A stretch of DNA of 64,000 nucleotides from Clostridium disporicum (GTDB lineage: Bacteria; Bacillota; Clostridia; Clostridiales; Clostridiaceae). The DNA is taken from the NCBI RefSeq assembly GCF_001405015.1, contig NZ_CYZX01000006.1, positions 1-64,000 of the forward strand, given 5' to 3'. The notes under the pieces were generated by a model, which was not told the origin of the DNA, did not search any database, and worked only from the letters and a program-made list of their open reading frames with translations. Positions 41,268-49,772 of the stretch are shown piece after piece; the first letter of the stretch is position 1, and the number at the start of each line of letters is the position of its first letter. The position numbers and the translations under genes are program-made.

Positions 41268-43281
41268 GGAAAAAATGCCTAAAGGCGGTCCAGGAATGAT
41301 GGGACCAGGTGGTAAAAGAGGACCAGGTGGTCCAAAGCCAAAGAATATGAAAAAGACCATAAAAACTTTATTAAAATATGTAGGTAAGCATAAGGGATTA
41401 TTATTTTTAGTAATGGTTCTTGTAGTTCTAAACTCTGTTGCTATGGTATCAGGTTCATATTTCTTAAAGCCATTAGTTAATAATTATATATTACCAGGTG
41501 ATTTTACAGGACTTGCTAAGATGCTTGTATTACTAGGAAGTATTTTCTTACTTGGTGCATGTGCAGCTTATGGATATGCAAGAATTATGGTTCATATATC
41601 ACAAAAGACTGTAAGTGAAATAAGAAGAGACTTATTTAATAAGATGCAAGATCTTCCACTTAAATATTTCGATAGAAATACTCATGGAGACTTAATGAGT
41701 CTTTATACTAACGATATTGATAGTGTAAATGAAGCTTTAAATAACAGTTTTACTAATATTTTAGCTTCAGGACTTACTTTTATAGGAACTATTATAATGA
41801 TGATAGTTTTAAGTCCTGTAATGTGCATAATAACAGTTTCATTCTTAGCTTTAATGATGTTCTTAGTTAAGAAGGTTGGGTCAAAGAGTGGATATTACTT
41901 TGGATTACAACAAAAGAATATAGGTAAATTAAATGGTTATGTTGAAGAAATGATAGAAGGACAAAAGGTTATTAAGGTATTCTGTCATGAAGACAAAGCT
42001 ATTGAAGACTTTAAGAAGCATAATGAAGAGTTAAGAAAAGCTTCAACAGGAGCTCAAACTTTTGCTGGATTTATGATGCCTATGCTTGGTAACCTTTCTC
42101 ATATAAATTATGCGGTTACTTGCTGTGCAGGTGGATTACTTACTATTGCAGGAATGTTTGATATAGGTTCACTTGTATCTTATCTTCAATATACAAAGCA
42201 GGTATCTAACCCAATAGCTCAAGTTTCACAACAAGTAAATATGATTTTAGCAGCTCTTGCTGGTGCTGAAAGAATATTTGCAGCTTTAGATGAAGAAGTT
42301 GAAGTTGATAATGGGCAAGTTACTTTAGCTAGAGTAAGAATTGATGCTAATGGAAACTTAGAAGAAACTGAAGAATATACAGGTCACTGGGCATGGAAGA
42401 TTCCAGTTAATGAAGTTGCAGCTGATATTGATGGAAACTTAGCAGGAATTTATAGAACTACTATAGTTGACGGATTTGAGCTTAGAGAACTTACTGGAGA
42501 TGTTAGATTTAAGGACGTAGTCTTTGGATACAATGAAGAAAAGACAGTATTAAAGAACATCAGCCTATTTGCAAAACCAGGTCAAAAGATTGCCTTCGTA
42601 GGATCAACTGGTGCTGGTAAGACAACAATAACTAACTTAATAAATAGATTCTATGAAATTAATTCAGGAACTATTACTTATGATGGAATAGACGTTAAGG
42701 ACATCAAGAAGGATGATTTAAGAAGATCTCTTGGAATAGTTCTTCAAGATACACATCTATTCACAGGAACTATTGCAGACAATATAAGATACGGTAACTT
42801 AAAGGCTACAGATGAAGAAGTTAAGGCTGCAGCTAAGCTTGCAAATGCTCATACTTTCATCAAGCATTTACCACACGGATATGACACAGTTATAACTGGT
42901 GACGGAGAAGGTTTATCTCAAGGTCAAAGACAATTACTTGCAATAGCTAGAGCAGCGGTTGCAAACCCACCAGTTCTTATAATGGACGAAGCTACAAGTT
43001 CAATAGATACAAGAACAGAAAAGCTTATTGCAGAAGGTATGGATAAGTTAATGGAAGGAAGAACTGTATTTGTTATAGCACACAGACTTTCAACTATTAG
43101 GAACTCTAAGGCAATAATGGTTCTTGAACAAGGTGAAATAATTGAAAGAGGAAACCACGACTCTTTATTAGAAGAAAAGGGTAGATACTATCAATTATAT
43201 ACTGGTAAAGCAGAACTTGATGTTGATACAGATGAATCAGTTGTAGAAAAAACTTCTGATAAAGAAGAGAAATATGCTTAA
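41260..43281 (+). CDS. ABC exporter, second half-transporter
   Basis: A 673-aa partner subunit. A Gly/Pro-rich N-terminal tail (KGGPGMMGPGGKRGPGGPKP) precedes a six-helix membrane domain. The ATPase has an intact site: Walker A GSTGAGKTT, signature LSQGQRQ, Walker B LIMDEATSSID and H-loop IAHRLST. Between the two domains is an extra segment of about 60 residues (around 360-420, with TGHWAWKIPVNEV), which explains its length relative to usual ~600-residue subunits. GTG 41260 overlaps the previous stop by eight bases. A longer frame to 41209 has no ribosome site. Confidence 0.9.
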   Translation: MSKEKMPKGGPGMMGPGGKRGPGGPKPKNMKKTIKTLLKYVGKHKGLLFLVMVLVVLNSVAMVSGSYFLKPLVNNYILPGDFTGLAKMLVLLGSIFLLGACAAYGYARIMVHISQKTVSEIRRDLFNKMQDLPLKYFDRNTHGDLMSLYTNDIDSVNEALNNSFTNILASGLTFIGTIIMMIVLSPVMCIITVSFLALMMFLVKKVGSKSGYYFGLQQKNIGKLNGYVEEMIEGQKVIKVFCHEDKAIEDFKKHNEELRKASTGAQTFAGFMMPMLGNLSHINYAVTCCAGGLLTIAGMFDIGSLVSYLQYTKQVSNPIAQVSQQVNMILAALAGAERIFAALDEEVEVDNGQVTLARVRIDANGNLEETEEYTGHWAWKIPVNEVAADIDGNLAGIYRTTIVDGFELRELTGDVRFKDVVFGYNEEKTVLKNISLFAKPGQKIAFVGSTGAGKTTITNLINRFYEINSGTITYDGIDVKDIKKDDLRRSLGIVLQDTHLFTGTIADNIRYGNLKATDEEVKAAAKLANAHTFIKHLPHGYDTVITGDGEGLSQGQRQLLAIARAAVANPPVLIMDEATSSIDTRTEKLIAEGMDKLMEGRTVFVIAHRLSTIRNSKAIMVLEQGEIIERGNHDSLLEEKGRYYQLYTGKAELDVDTDESVVEKTSDKEEKYA

Positions 43282-43320
43282 TGCCTTTAATAGGTGAAAA
43301 GCTAATATAAAGTAAAGTTT

Positions 43321-43352
43321 AGTGCAATCTCTTTATGAGGTTGCACTTTTTC
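43321..43352 (+). terminator. Terminator of the ABC exporter operon
   Basis: GTGCAATCTC (43322-43331) pairs with GAGGTTGCAC (43337-43346, one G-T pair), followed by TTTTTC. Confidence 0.85.
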
Positions 43353-43477
43353 TATGTATTTATTAAAGGATAAATTTTAATATGATGGCATTTAATTTTA
43401 TAATAAAAATAGACATTTTTTAATAGTCCAAATTTATTAAAAGCTTTCTAGATATCATAAGTAGATTCATAAAAGCA

Positions 43478-43798
43478 TTATTCTAAAGTATCATACTCAA
43501 AAACTACTTCTCCATTACCAATAACAATAATAACATCATCTTTACCTATTAGTTTAGTAGATGTTACAGCATTAGTCCTTAAGTCAGTATATAATCTTAA
43601 ATATTCGCCTGGGACGAGTACTATTACAGTCATAGTAGTTGAAGAAATGTTTCTAAAATCAGCATTAATACTCTTGAAAGTTTCCTGTTTATAGATACCT
43701 TCTTTAAGTATTTTAGTTTTAGGCTCTGCATATGCAGTTGTTGTAAAAATGGAAAGTGCAACTAACAAAGTAAATATAAATTTTTTGATTTTAATCAA
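43478..43798 (-). CDS. Small secreted protein
   Basis: A 106-aa protein with a clear signal peptide (KIKKFIFTLLVALSIFTTTAYA, cleavage after AYA at about residue 24). The mature ~80 residues have alternating hydrophobic residues that suggest a small beta-rich domain (TMTVIVLVPGEYLRL, DVIIVIGNGEVVFEY). There are no Cys residues and no anchor. I do not recognise the family. AAAGGAG lies seven bases before the start. It stands alone. Confidence 0.75.
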   Translation of the reverse strand: MIKIKKFIFTLLVALSIFTTTAYAEPKTKILKEGIYKQETFKSINADFRNISSTTMTVIVLVPGEYLRLYTDLRTNAVTSTKLIGKDDVIIVIGNGEVVFEYDTLE

Positions 43799-43996
43799 CT
43801 CCTTTCCATAATTAGTATACTTAAAATTTATAAAAATACACTGAAAGATAATAGTTAGATGTTAAAAAATTTTTTAAAAGTCTTAGTTAAAAAAGATAAC
43901 CACTGAGGAGAGTGTTATAATATAAATTGATAGAGAAATAAGAATAATTATAAAATATTGAAGTAAGTATATTAAACTATTATATAAGGAGAAGTT

Positions 43997-44344
43997 ATGT
44001 CAGAATTAAAGGTGTTTACTAAAGAGATGGTAACAGGTGGAGATACTTATGAAATAGCATATGCTCATTCTTATCCTGAAAGGCATTGGTCAGAGGATTC
44101 ATTGTATTTTAATGATGATGAAGATGGAATTAAGATACTAAGTCCATATTTTGATAAGGTATTTCCTGAATATGCGTATTATGGACCTCAAAAGGTTAGA
44201 ATATATCAGTGGAATGAAATTGAGAGGCTTTGCAGGGAAGAGAATAATGAAAATATTTCTATAGAAGAATTTTTTGAAAAGGTAAGAAGCTGGATTAATA
44301 AAGGGAACAAAGGTGAGGACTATTTCTGGATTTTAGGATTATAA
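43997..44344 (+). CDS. Hypothetical protein, acidic and aromatic-rich
   Basis: This 115-aa soluble protein is rich in Tyr, Trp, Asp and Glu (EIAYAHSYPERHWSEDSLYF, SPYFDKVFPEYAYYGP), with no signal peptide or repeats. AAGGAG is at a good distance. I recognise no family. It is followed after 58 bases by a GNAT acetyltransferase gene, which may share its transcript. Confidence 0.65.
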   Translation: MSELKVFTKEMVTGGDTYEIAYAHSYPERHWSEDSLYFNDDEDGIKILSPYFDKVFPEYAYYGPQKVRIYQWNEIERLCREENNENISIEEFFEKVRSWINKGNKGEDYFWILGL

Positions 44345-44402
44345 AGTAGTGAAAATTGAGAAACATTAAATTATTATATAGATGAAACAAAGGAGAATAA
44401 AA

Positions 44403-44906
44403 ATGATATTAAGAAAATCAGATATAAATGATATAAATAGTATAATGAATATTATCAAACAAGCACAAGAATACTTTAAATTAGAGGGAATTGATCAATG
44501 GCAGAATAATTATCCTAACGCTGATACAATACATAATGATATAGAGAATGGTGAGAGTTATGTTTTAGTAAAGGATAATAATATCATTGCTACAACAGCA
44601 CTTTCTTTTAATGGTGAACCTACATATAATTCTATTTATGAAGGAAGCTGGATTAACAATGGTAAATATGCAACTATTCATAGAATAGCAGTTGATAATA
44701 ATTATAAAGGATTAGGAGTAGCACGTGAAATTATAAAGCAAGTTGAGGAGCTTTCTGCTAAGGAAGATGTACACAGTATAAAGGCTGATACACATGAAGA
44801 TAATCTTTCTATGCAGAAGATGCTTAAGAAAAATGGTTTTCAGTATTGTGGAGTGATTTATTTAGAAGATGGAAGCAAGAGAGTAGCTTTTGAGAAAATT
44901 TTATAG
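44403..44906 (+). CDS. GNAT-family N-acetyltransferase
   Basis: The 167-aa protein begins MILRKSDINDINSIMNIIKQ, a typical GNAT opening. It has the acetyl-CoA-binding block HRIAVDNNYKGLGVAREIIKQ (about 98-118) and the later IKADTHEDNLSMQKMLKKNG segment, which in this branch often accompanies peptide or small-molecule amine acceptors. The start at 44403 is preceded by AAGGAG; an in-frame ATG at 44382 is upstream of that site. A terminator follows. Confidence 0.9.
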   Translation: MILRKSDINDINSIMNIIKQAQEYFKLEGIDQWQNNYPNADTIHNDIENGESYVLVKDNNIIATTALSFNGEPTYNSIYEGSWINNGKYATIHRIAVDNNYKGLGVAREIIKQVEELSAKEDVHSIKADTHEDNLSMQKMLKKNGFQYCGVIYLEDGSKRVAFEKIL

Positions 44907-44910
44907 TTAA

Positions 44911-44952
44911 TAAAAGGTTTGTTTTTATACCATAGAAACAAGCCTTTTCTAT
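44911..44952 (+). terminator. Terminator of the GNAT gene
   Basis: AAAAGG-TTGTTT (44912-44924) pairs with AAACAA-CCTTTT (44936-44948), with one bulge in each arm. Confidence 0.8.
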
Positions 44953-45033
44953 TTAATATAATAAATTGAAAATAAAGATTATTTAACAAAAATATAGAAG
45001 AATTGGAAAGGAATTGTTAACTAATAATTATTC

Positions 45034-45062
45034 TTGACTAGGAAGAATTACAAACTTATAAT
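45034..45062 (+). promoter_or_regulatory. Strong promoter of the FMN-binding-like lipoprotein
   Basis: TTGACT (45034-45039), a 17-base spacer and TATAAT (45057-45062), 50 bases before the start codon. With the GGGGG ribosome site this suggests high expression. Confidence 0.7.
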
Positions 45063-45111
45063 TAACATGTAGATATAAAATATAATTTAATTTATTTTAG
45101 GGGGTTTACAG

Positions 45112-46152
45112 ATGAAAGCAAAAAAGATAATTGGATTATGTTTAGCTGCTGCTTTAGTAGTTGGAATGGTAGGATGTCAAAGTGCTACTTCTAATGGAGG
45201 AAACAATACTCAACAAGAAGCATCAGCAGAAAAAGTAACATTAAAAATTGGACAAACTAACTTTGCTGCTCACGGAACAAAAGCATTTGCTATGGTTACT
45301 GCAGTAGTTAACGGAGATGAAATTGTTGATGCATACATCGATGAATTCCAATACATGAGTGCTGATTCAGCAACTGGAATTGTAAACAGCGAAGGTATGG
45401 CTGACAACATAGCTGAAGGTAAAGTTTTAGCTTCAAAGCGTGAAAACAATGAAACATACTCAGCATCTCTAGCTGAAAAAGCAGGGTCAACTGTTAAGTA
45501 CACAGACAACCTTGTAGCTATCCAAGACTTCGTAAAAGGTAAGAAGATTTCTGAATTAGAAGACTTAGTTAACAATAAGTCAGCAGAAGAAGTTACAGAT
45601 GCTGTAACAGGAGCAACTCTTGCAGATACTGCAGGATACATCAAAGCTGTATTAGAAGCTGCTAAGCAAGCAGAAGGAACTACAGGTGTAGAATTTGCTG
45701 GAAACCTTGAAGATTTAAAATTATCTCAAGTTTACGCAGCAGCTCACGGAACAAAAGCTTTTGCAGTAGTTTCAGCATTAACTGACAATGATAAGGTTGT
45801 TTTATCATACATAGATGAATACCAATTCATGGCTGCTGATGGAACTACAGGTGTTGCAAACAGCACTGAAGGATTAGCAGATAACGTAGTTGAAGGAAAA
45901 GTTTTAGCTTCAAAACGTCAAAACAGTGATGCATACTCAGCAACTATGGCTGAAAAAGCAGGATCAACTGTTAAGTTTGCTGATAACTTAAATGCTATCC
46001 AAGAATTCGTTGATGGAAAGACAGTATCAGAATTAGAAGAAGTTACTGCTAAAACAAACGAAGAAGTTACAGATGCTGTAACAGGAGCAACTCTTGCAGA
46101 TACTGCTGGATACATCAATGGAGTAATCCAAGCTGCAAAATCAGCTCAATAG
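45112..46152 (+). CDS. Lipoprotein with two FMN-binding-like repeats
   Basis: The 346-aa protein has a signal peptide with lipobox MVGC (Cys22), then two repeats of ~145 residues (about 41-185 and 200-343). Each repeat contains AHGTKAFA, Y-IDE-Q-M, EGKVLASKR, EKAGSTVK and a final VTDAVTGATLADTAGYI. The DAVTGAT at 163-169 and 321-327 fits the D-x-x-(S/T)-G-A-T target at which ApbE-type enzymes attach FMN to Thr in NqrC-like and PplA-like domains. It may therefore be an extracellular flavin electron carrier. This rests on the motif, and no apbE gene is in the window. The codons are unusually regular (many C-ending), in keeping with high expression. Confidence 0.75.
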   Translation: MKAKKIIGLCLAAALVVGMVGCQSATSNGGNNTQQEASAEKVTLKIGQTNFAAHGTKAFAMVTAVVNGDEIVDAYIDEFQYMSADSATGIVNSEGMADNIAEGKVLASKRENNETYSASLAEKAGSTVKYTDNLVAIQDFVKGKKISELEDLVNNKSAEEVTDAVTGATLADTAGYIKAVLEAAKQAEGTTGVEFAGNLEDLKLSQVYAAAHGTKAFAVVSALTDNDKVVLSYIDEYQFMAADGTTGVANSTEGLADNVVEGKVLASKRQNSDAYSATMAEKAGSTVKFADNLNAIQEFVDGKTVSELEEVTAKTNEEVTDAVTGATLADTAGYINGVIQAAKSAQ

Positions 46153-46171
46153 CAATTAAAAATGTATTTAA

Positions 46172-46207
46172 AAAATGAGGATGTTAAAATTACATCCTCA
46201 TTTTTGT
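46172..46207 (+). terminator. Terminator of the lipoprotein gene
   Basis: AAATGAGGATGTA (about 46172-46185) pairs with TACATCCTCATTT, followed by TTG; a clear intrinsic terminator. Confidence 0.85.
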
Positions 46208-46222
46208 ATTTATTGAATGAAT

Positions 46223-46363
46223 CTATTTTTTTAGAACTAATCCTTTACTTCTAATACAAGTACATTCTTTTGCCTCTTCTGTATGTAGGCATTGGTATTT
46301 AATTTTTTGAGGTGCTTGAATCTCAACAGTTTCTTTTTTATCTTTTAATTCTTTTGTTTCCAT
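46223..46363 (-). CDS. 46-aa Lys-rich protein with three Cys
   Basis: A small protein beginning METKELKDKKETVEIQAPQK and containing Cys25, Cys34 and Cys36 (CLHTEEAKECTC). AAAGGA lies before the ATG at a usual distance. The Cys cluster with a nearby His could bind a metal. It lies beside zupT but on the other strand. No family recognised; existence is likely but not certain. Confidence 0.5.
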   Translation of the reverse strand: METKELKDKKETVEIQAPQKIKYQCLHTEEAKECTCIRSKGLVLKK

Positions 46364-46557
46364 ATATATAAATCCTTTCAGTAAAAATATTTAATAATAT
46401 TATATATTTAATAATAACTATTATCAAATAGAATATTATTGAAATAATAAATAATTTTAAAAAAGAGTAATATAAAAATTTATTAAAAGGAAATTATTTA
46501 CAAATAATAGTAATTGAATTACAATATCATTAGATGAAAAAAAGGAGCATAATAGGT

Positions 46558-47364
46558 ATGGGAGTAATATTTGCTTTTGGTTTGACTTTACTTGCAGGAT
46601 TGTCTACTGGTATAGGAAGTTTAATTGCTTTACTTACGAAGAAAACTAATAATAAATTTTTAGCAATTTCATTAGGATTCTCTGGAGGAGTAATGATTTA
46701 TGTATCGTTGGTTGAGATATATCAAGATGCTAGAATTTCATTAGTAAGTTTTTATGGAGATACACTAGGAAAATGGATTACCGTATTAGCTTTTTTTGGA
46801 GGAATGTTACTTATAGGTATAATAGATAAGATAATACCTTCACCAGAAAATCCTCATGAAATAAAGAAAGTTGAAGATATGGATAAAAATTCTGAAAGTT
46901 GTAATACAAGCAGGTCAAACTTAATGAGAATGGGATTATTTACAGCAGTTGCATTAGCACTGCATAATTTTCCAGAGGGAATTGCAAATTTTATGTCTGC
47001 AATGCAAGATACTACAATAGCTATTCCTATAGCATTTGCAATAGCCATTCATAATATTCCAGAAGGAATTGCAGTATCAGTACCAATATTTTATGCTACA
47101 GGAAGTAGAAAAAAAGCTTTTGTATATTCTTTTGCTTCTGGATTAACTGAGCCTTTAGGAGCAATTATTGGATATACACTTTTACGACCATTTATGAGTG
47201 AGGGAGTTCTTGGAATTGTATTTTCAATGGTTGCAGGAATAATGATATTTATATCTTTAGATGAATTATTACCAGCAGCTAGAGAGTATGGGGAACATCA
47301 TTTATCTATATATGGAATGGTAGCTGGTATGGCAGTTATGGCAATAAGCTTATTGCTTTTTTAA
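46558..47364 (+). CDS. zupT: ZIP-family metal transporter ZupT
   Basis: The 268-aa membrane protein of about eight helices carries the paired ZIP motifs HNFPEGI (about 145) and HNIPEGIA (about 170), whose His and Glu residues form the transport site. It matches ZupT in length (E. coli protein 257 aa) and imports Zn2+ and other divalent metals. The cytosolic loop (about 95-120) is charged but not His-rich. The start at 46558 follows AGGAG by ten bases; the ATG at 46534 is less likely because it would include that site. Confidence 0.93.
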   Translation: MGVIFAFGLTLLAGLSTGIGSLIALLTKKTNNKFLAISLGFSGGVMIYVSLVEIYQDARISLVSFYGDTLGKWITVLAFFGGMLLIGIIDKIIPSPENPHEIKKVEDMDKNSESCNTSRSNLMRMGLFTAVALALHNFPEGIANFMSAMQDTTIAIPIAFAIAIHNIPEGIAVSVPIFYATGSRKKAFVYSFASGLTEPLGAIIGYTLLRPFMSEGVLGIVFSMVAGIMIFISLDELLPAAREYGEHHLSIYGMVAGMAVMAISLLLF

Positions 47365-47453
47365 TTATATATTGAGTTAGTGTAATTGCCATATTATTTT
47401 TGATTGAGTCATAATAAAATAGTTAATGGTAAAAATTACATTTAAAATAGGTA

Positions 47454-47482
47454 TTGACCATTTGGCTAAAATAATATATTAT
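47454..47482 (+). promoter_or_regulatory. Promoter of the tRNA cluster
   Basis: TTGACC (47454-47459), a 17-base spacer and TATTAT (47477-47482), 38 bases before the first tRNA. Confidence 0.65.
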
Positions 47483-47519
47483 ACTATTTGTGCTTAGGAA
47501 AAGTACAAATAGTTATGAT

Positions 47520-47596
<77 letters not shown>

Positions 47597-47600
47597 CTGT

Positions 47601-47676
47601 GATTCACTAGCTCAGTCGGTAGAGCACTTGACTTTTAATCAAGGTGTCCGGGGTTCGATTCCCCGGTGAGTCACCA
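47601..47676 (+). tRNA. tRNA-Lys (anticodon TTT)
   Basis: Acceptor GATTCAC with GTGAGTC (one G-T pair), anticodon loop CTTTTAA, T arm CCGGGGTTCGATTCCCCGG, encoded CCA. Four bases after tRNA-Arg. Confidence 0.96.
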
Positions 47677-47680
47677 ACTG

Positions 47681-47756
47681 GGAAGCATAGCTCAGCTGGG
47701 AGAGCATCTGCCTTACAAGCAGAGGGTCACAGGTTCGATCCCTGTTGTTTCCACCA
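47681..47756 (+). tRNA. tRNA-Val (anticodon TAC)
   Basis: Acceptor GGAAGCA with TGTTTCC, anticodon loop CTTACAA in CTGC/GCAG, T arm ACAGGTTCGATCCCTGT, encoded CCA. Confidence 0.96.
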
Positions 47757-47762
47757 TAATTT

Positions 47763-47836
47763 GCGGGTATCGTATATCGGTAATACTCCAGCCTTCCAAG
47801 CTGGAAAGGTGGGTTCGATTCCCACTACCCGCTCCA
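47763..47836 (+). tRNA. tRNA-Gly (anticodon TCC)
   Basis: Acceptor GCGGGTA with TACCCGC, anticodon loop CTTCCAA in CCAGC/GCTGG, T arm GTGGGTTCGATTCCCAC, discriminator T, encoded CCA. Confidence 0.96.
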
Positions 47837-47840
47837 AATA

Positions 47841-47873
47841 AAAGGTAACTGTGAATTCAGTTATCTTTTTTTA
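47841..47873 (+). terminator. Terminator of the tRNA cluster
   Basis: AAAGGTAACTG pairs with CAGTTATCTTT (one G-T pair) around a six-base loop, followed by TTTTA. Confidence 0.8.
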
Positions 47874-47900
47874 TTTTAAATATTATTTGTATAAACGAAG

Positions 47901-47949
47901 AAAAAACCTTAGGCACAAGTTTTATAACTCAATGCCTAAGGCTTTTTTT
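47901..47949. terminator. Bidirectional terminator between the tRNAs and the Cys/Gly-rich gene
   Basis: AACCTTAGGCA (about 47905-47915) pairs with TGCCTAAGG (about 47933-47941), preceded by six A and followed by seven T, so it acts in both directions. Confidence 0.8.
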
Positions 47950-48056
47950 ATCCTAATAAGGACAGATTAATTTAGTTAAGTTATTATTAAATTTTTTATA
48001 GAGCTAAATATTTATTTTATAGAAAGAAGCATTTCTATAAAAAGCTAAGCATTATA

Positions 48057-48236
48057 TTACCAGAACCCAAATAAAAGTATTAGTGGGATTAAACCCCAAC
48101 CGCCACCGAAACCGCAACCGAAGCCGTTACCCCAGCCACCACAGCCGTAGCAGTTATTACCCCAGCCACCACATCTATTGCCACAACCACCGCAACAGTT
48201 ATTACGTCCATAATTACAACAACCTCTGTTATACAT
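48057..48236 (-). CDS. Cys/Gly/Trp-rich small protein with hydrophobic tail
   Basis: This 59-aa protein contains many short Gly/Cys/Asn-rich repeats (CCGGCGNRCGGWGNNCYGCG) with 10 Cys, followed by a hydrophobic C-terminal tail, GWGLIPLILLFGFW. The tail resembles that of YjcZ-type sporulation proteins and the Cys/Gly-rich part resembles cross-linked spore-coat proteins, so a spore-surface role is a reasonable guess. The start at 48236 follows GGAG; an ATG six codons upstream would include that site in the frame. Confidence 0.7.
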   Translation of the reverse strand: MYNRGCCNYGRNNCCGGCGNRCGGWGNNCYGCGGWGNGFGCGFGGGWGLIPLILLFGFW

Positions 48237-48424
48237 AACGTCATCTCCTATCATTTGTTTTTACAATATATACTATTCAAGAGATCAACTTATGTTGTCT
48301 AATAAAGTAAAATTATTATTTATTATGTATGATTAAAGAATAATAAAACTGATATTTAACATTTGGTGTTGGTATAAACTTAATATTGTAATAAACAGTT
48401 CTTAATTTAAAGCTAGTCCACAAT

Positions 48425-49543
48425 TTATACAGCTTTACTTAAGCTTATTATAGGTAGCTTTAAGCCAAGGTTTAGTAATTTTTGAACAACTTTATTAAAT
48501 AAATAGATAATCTTAGTAGGGATTATTGATACTTTTATGATAGGCATCAATATCCATATAGGTATAAGTAAAAGTATTAATAATAAAATAAAGTGAGAAG
48601 ATACAGCTAACATATCTTTTAATAGAGTTCTTACTTTTGAGCTTAAATCTCTACATAATTCAAAGCTATACAGAATCATTCCAATTAACATAGGTATCAA
48701 ATAATAGCTTATTCTATATAGAAGTATTAATAAAAGTACTTGTTCTGAAGGAACACCATAATTACCAAGTCCAAGTAATAAAGCTAAATCAAATGTTCCT
48801 ATACCGCCAGGAGTCATACTAATCACAGCAACTATAATTGCTGATACATAAACTGATAAGAAATCTAAAGGATTGATAGATATATTAAGTATAAACATTA
48901 ACCCGTATATAAGTATAATGGTAGTTATCCATTCAGAGACAGATATTAAACATATATTAATTGAAAATAAGAATTCGCCAGAATCCTTTGTTTTTAAGTA
49001 TTTACGAATTAATATAGTTAAAACAACTGGAATATAAAGCGATATTATAAAAGCCGCAATATTTGTAAAACCTGAAAAGTTACCTTTTAATATATTTGAA
49101 ATAGAAAAAACAAAACATACCATAGCAAAGCCGCTAAGGTTAAATAGTACTATCTTTGATAATATTTTTGTAAGCTTCTTTTTATCATCAGTATATTTTG
49201 AGTAAAAATGACTCTTAAGTATTAAAGCTGTACTACCACCAAGACCAACGACATTGGCTATAGAGCTGGCAATCCACGAGTATTTGTATAGTTGAGTTAA
49301 CTTAAGATTTATATTCACTCGTTTTCTTAATAATAAATCATAAAAAGATAATGGTAGGTAGGAAATTAAGCCTAGAACTAAAACTATTAATAATTTACTA
49401 AGAGTTAACTCGTCTGCATAAATATAAAATAAGTTCATATCAATTGTTGTTAACATTGAATAGAATTCTTTTAAAGCTATAAATAAAATTATAGATATTA
49501 GTAAAATTTGAAATATCTTTTTGTAAGATGATTTTATTTTCAC
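48425..49543 (-). CDS. LPG-synthase-like membrane protein (UPF0104/DUF2156-less form)
   Basis: A 372-aa membrane protein of about nine helices, with a lysylphosphatidylglycerol-synthase transmembrane domain. Typical blocks are GLISYLPLSFYDLLLRK, SWIASSIANVVGLGGSTALI and the TPGGIGTFDLALLLGLGNYGVP segment. The C-terminal aminoacyl-transfer domain of full MprF is absent, so it is a flippase-like or lipid-transfer homologue rather than a full synthase. GTG 49543 is preceded by AAGGAGGGG; an upstream ATG at 49588 lacks a site. Confidence 0.85.
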   Translation of the reverse strand: MKIKSSYKKIFQILLISIILFIALKEFYSMLTTIDMNLFYIYADELTLSKLLIVLVLGLISYLPLSFYDLLLRKRVNINLKLTQLYKYSWIASSIANVVGLGGSTALILKSHFYSKYTDDKKKLTKILSKIVLFNLSGFAMVCFVFSISNILKGNFSGFTNIAAFIISLYIPVVLTILIRKYLKTKDSGEFLFSINICLISVSEWITTIILIYGLMFILNISINPLDFLSVYVSAIIVAVISMTPGGIGTFDLALLLGLGNYGVPSEQVLLLILLYRISYYLIPMLIGMILYSFELCRDLSSKVRTLLKDMLAVSSHFILLLILLLIPIWILMPIIKVSIIPTKIIYLFNKVVQKLLNLGLKLPIISLSKAV

Positions 49544-49772
49544 AATATCCCCTCCTTGTAAATAACATAAAATTATGTTTTTATTCATAATAATACCATA
49601 CCATTAAAGAAAAGTTAACAAAAAATTTAAAATTAGTAGTTAAATGTAATAGCAAAATTGATTACAATATGAGCAATAAAAGATAAATATAATTCTATAT
49701 TTCTTTATATTCACATTTTTGTTACACTTAGTAATATAAAAGTTTTTAGAGATATGTGATAAGGAGATATAT

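Noticed and set aside
45270..45644. Antisense ORF of 124 codons opposite the FMN-binding-like lipoprotein
   Set aside because: The repeat structure and codon bias of the sense gene explain it; matching shorter antisense frames occur opposite the second repeat (45918-46118).
47644..47848. Open frames of 60-65 codons across the tRNA cluster
   Set aside because: They lie entirely over tRNA-Lys, tRNA-Val and tRNA-Gly sequence and have no ribosome sites.
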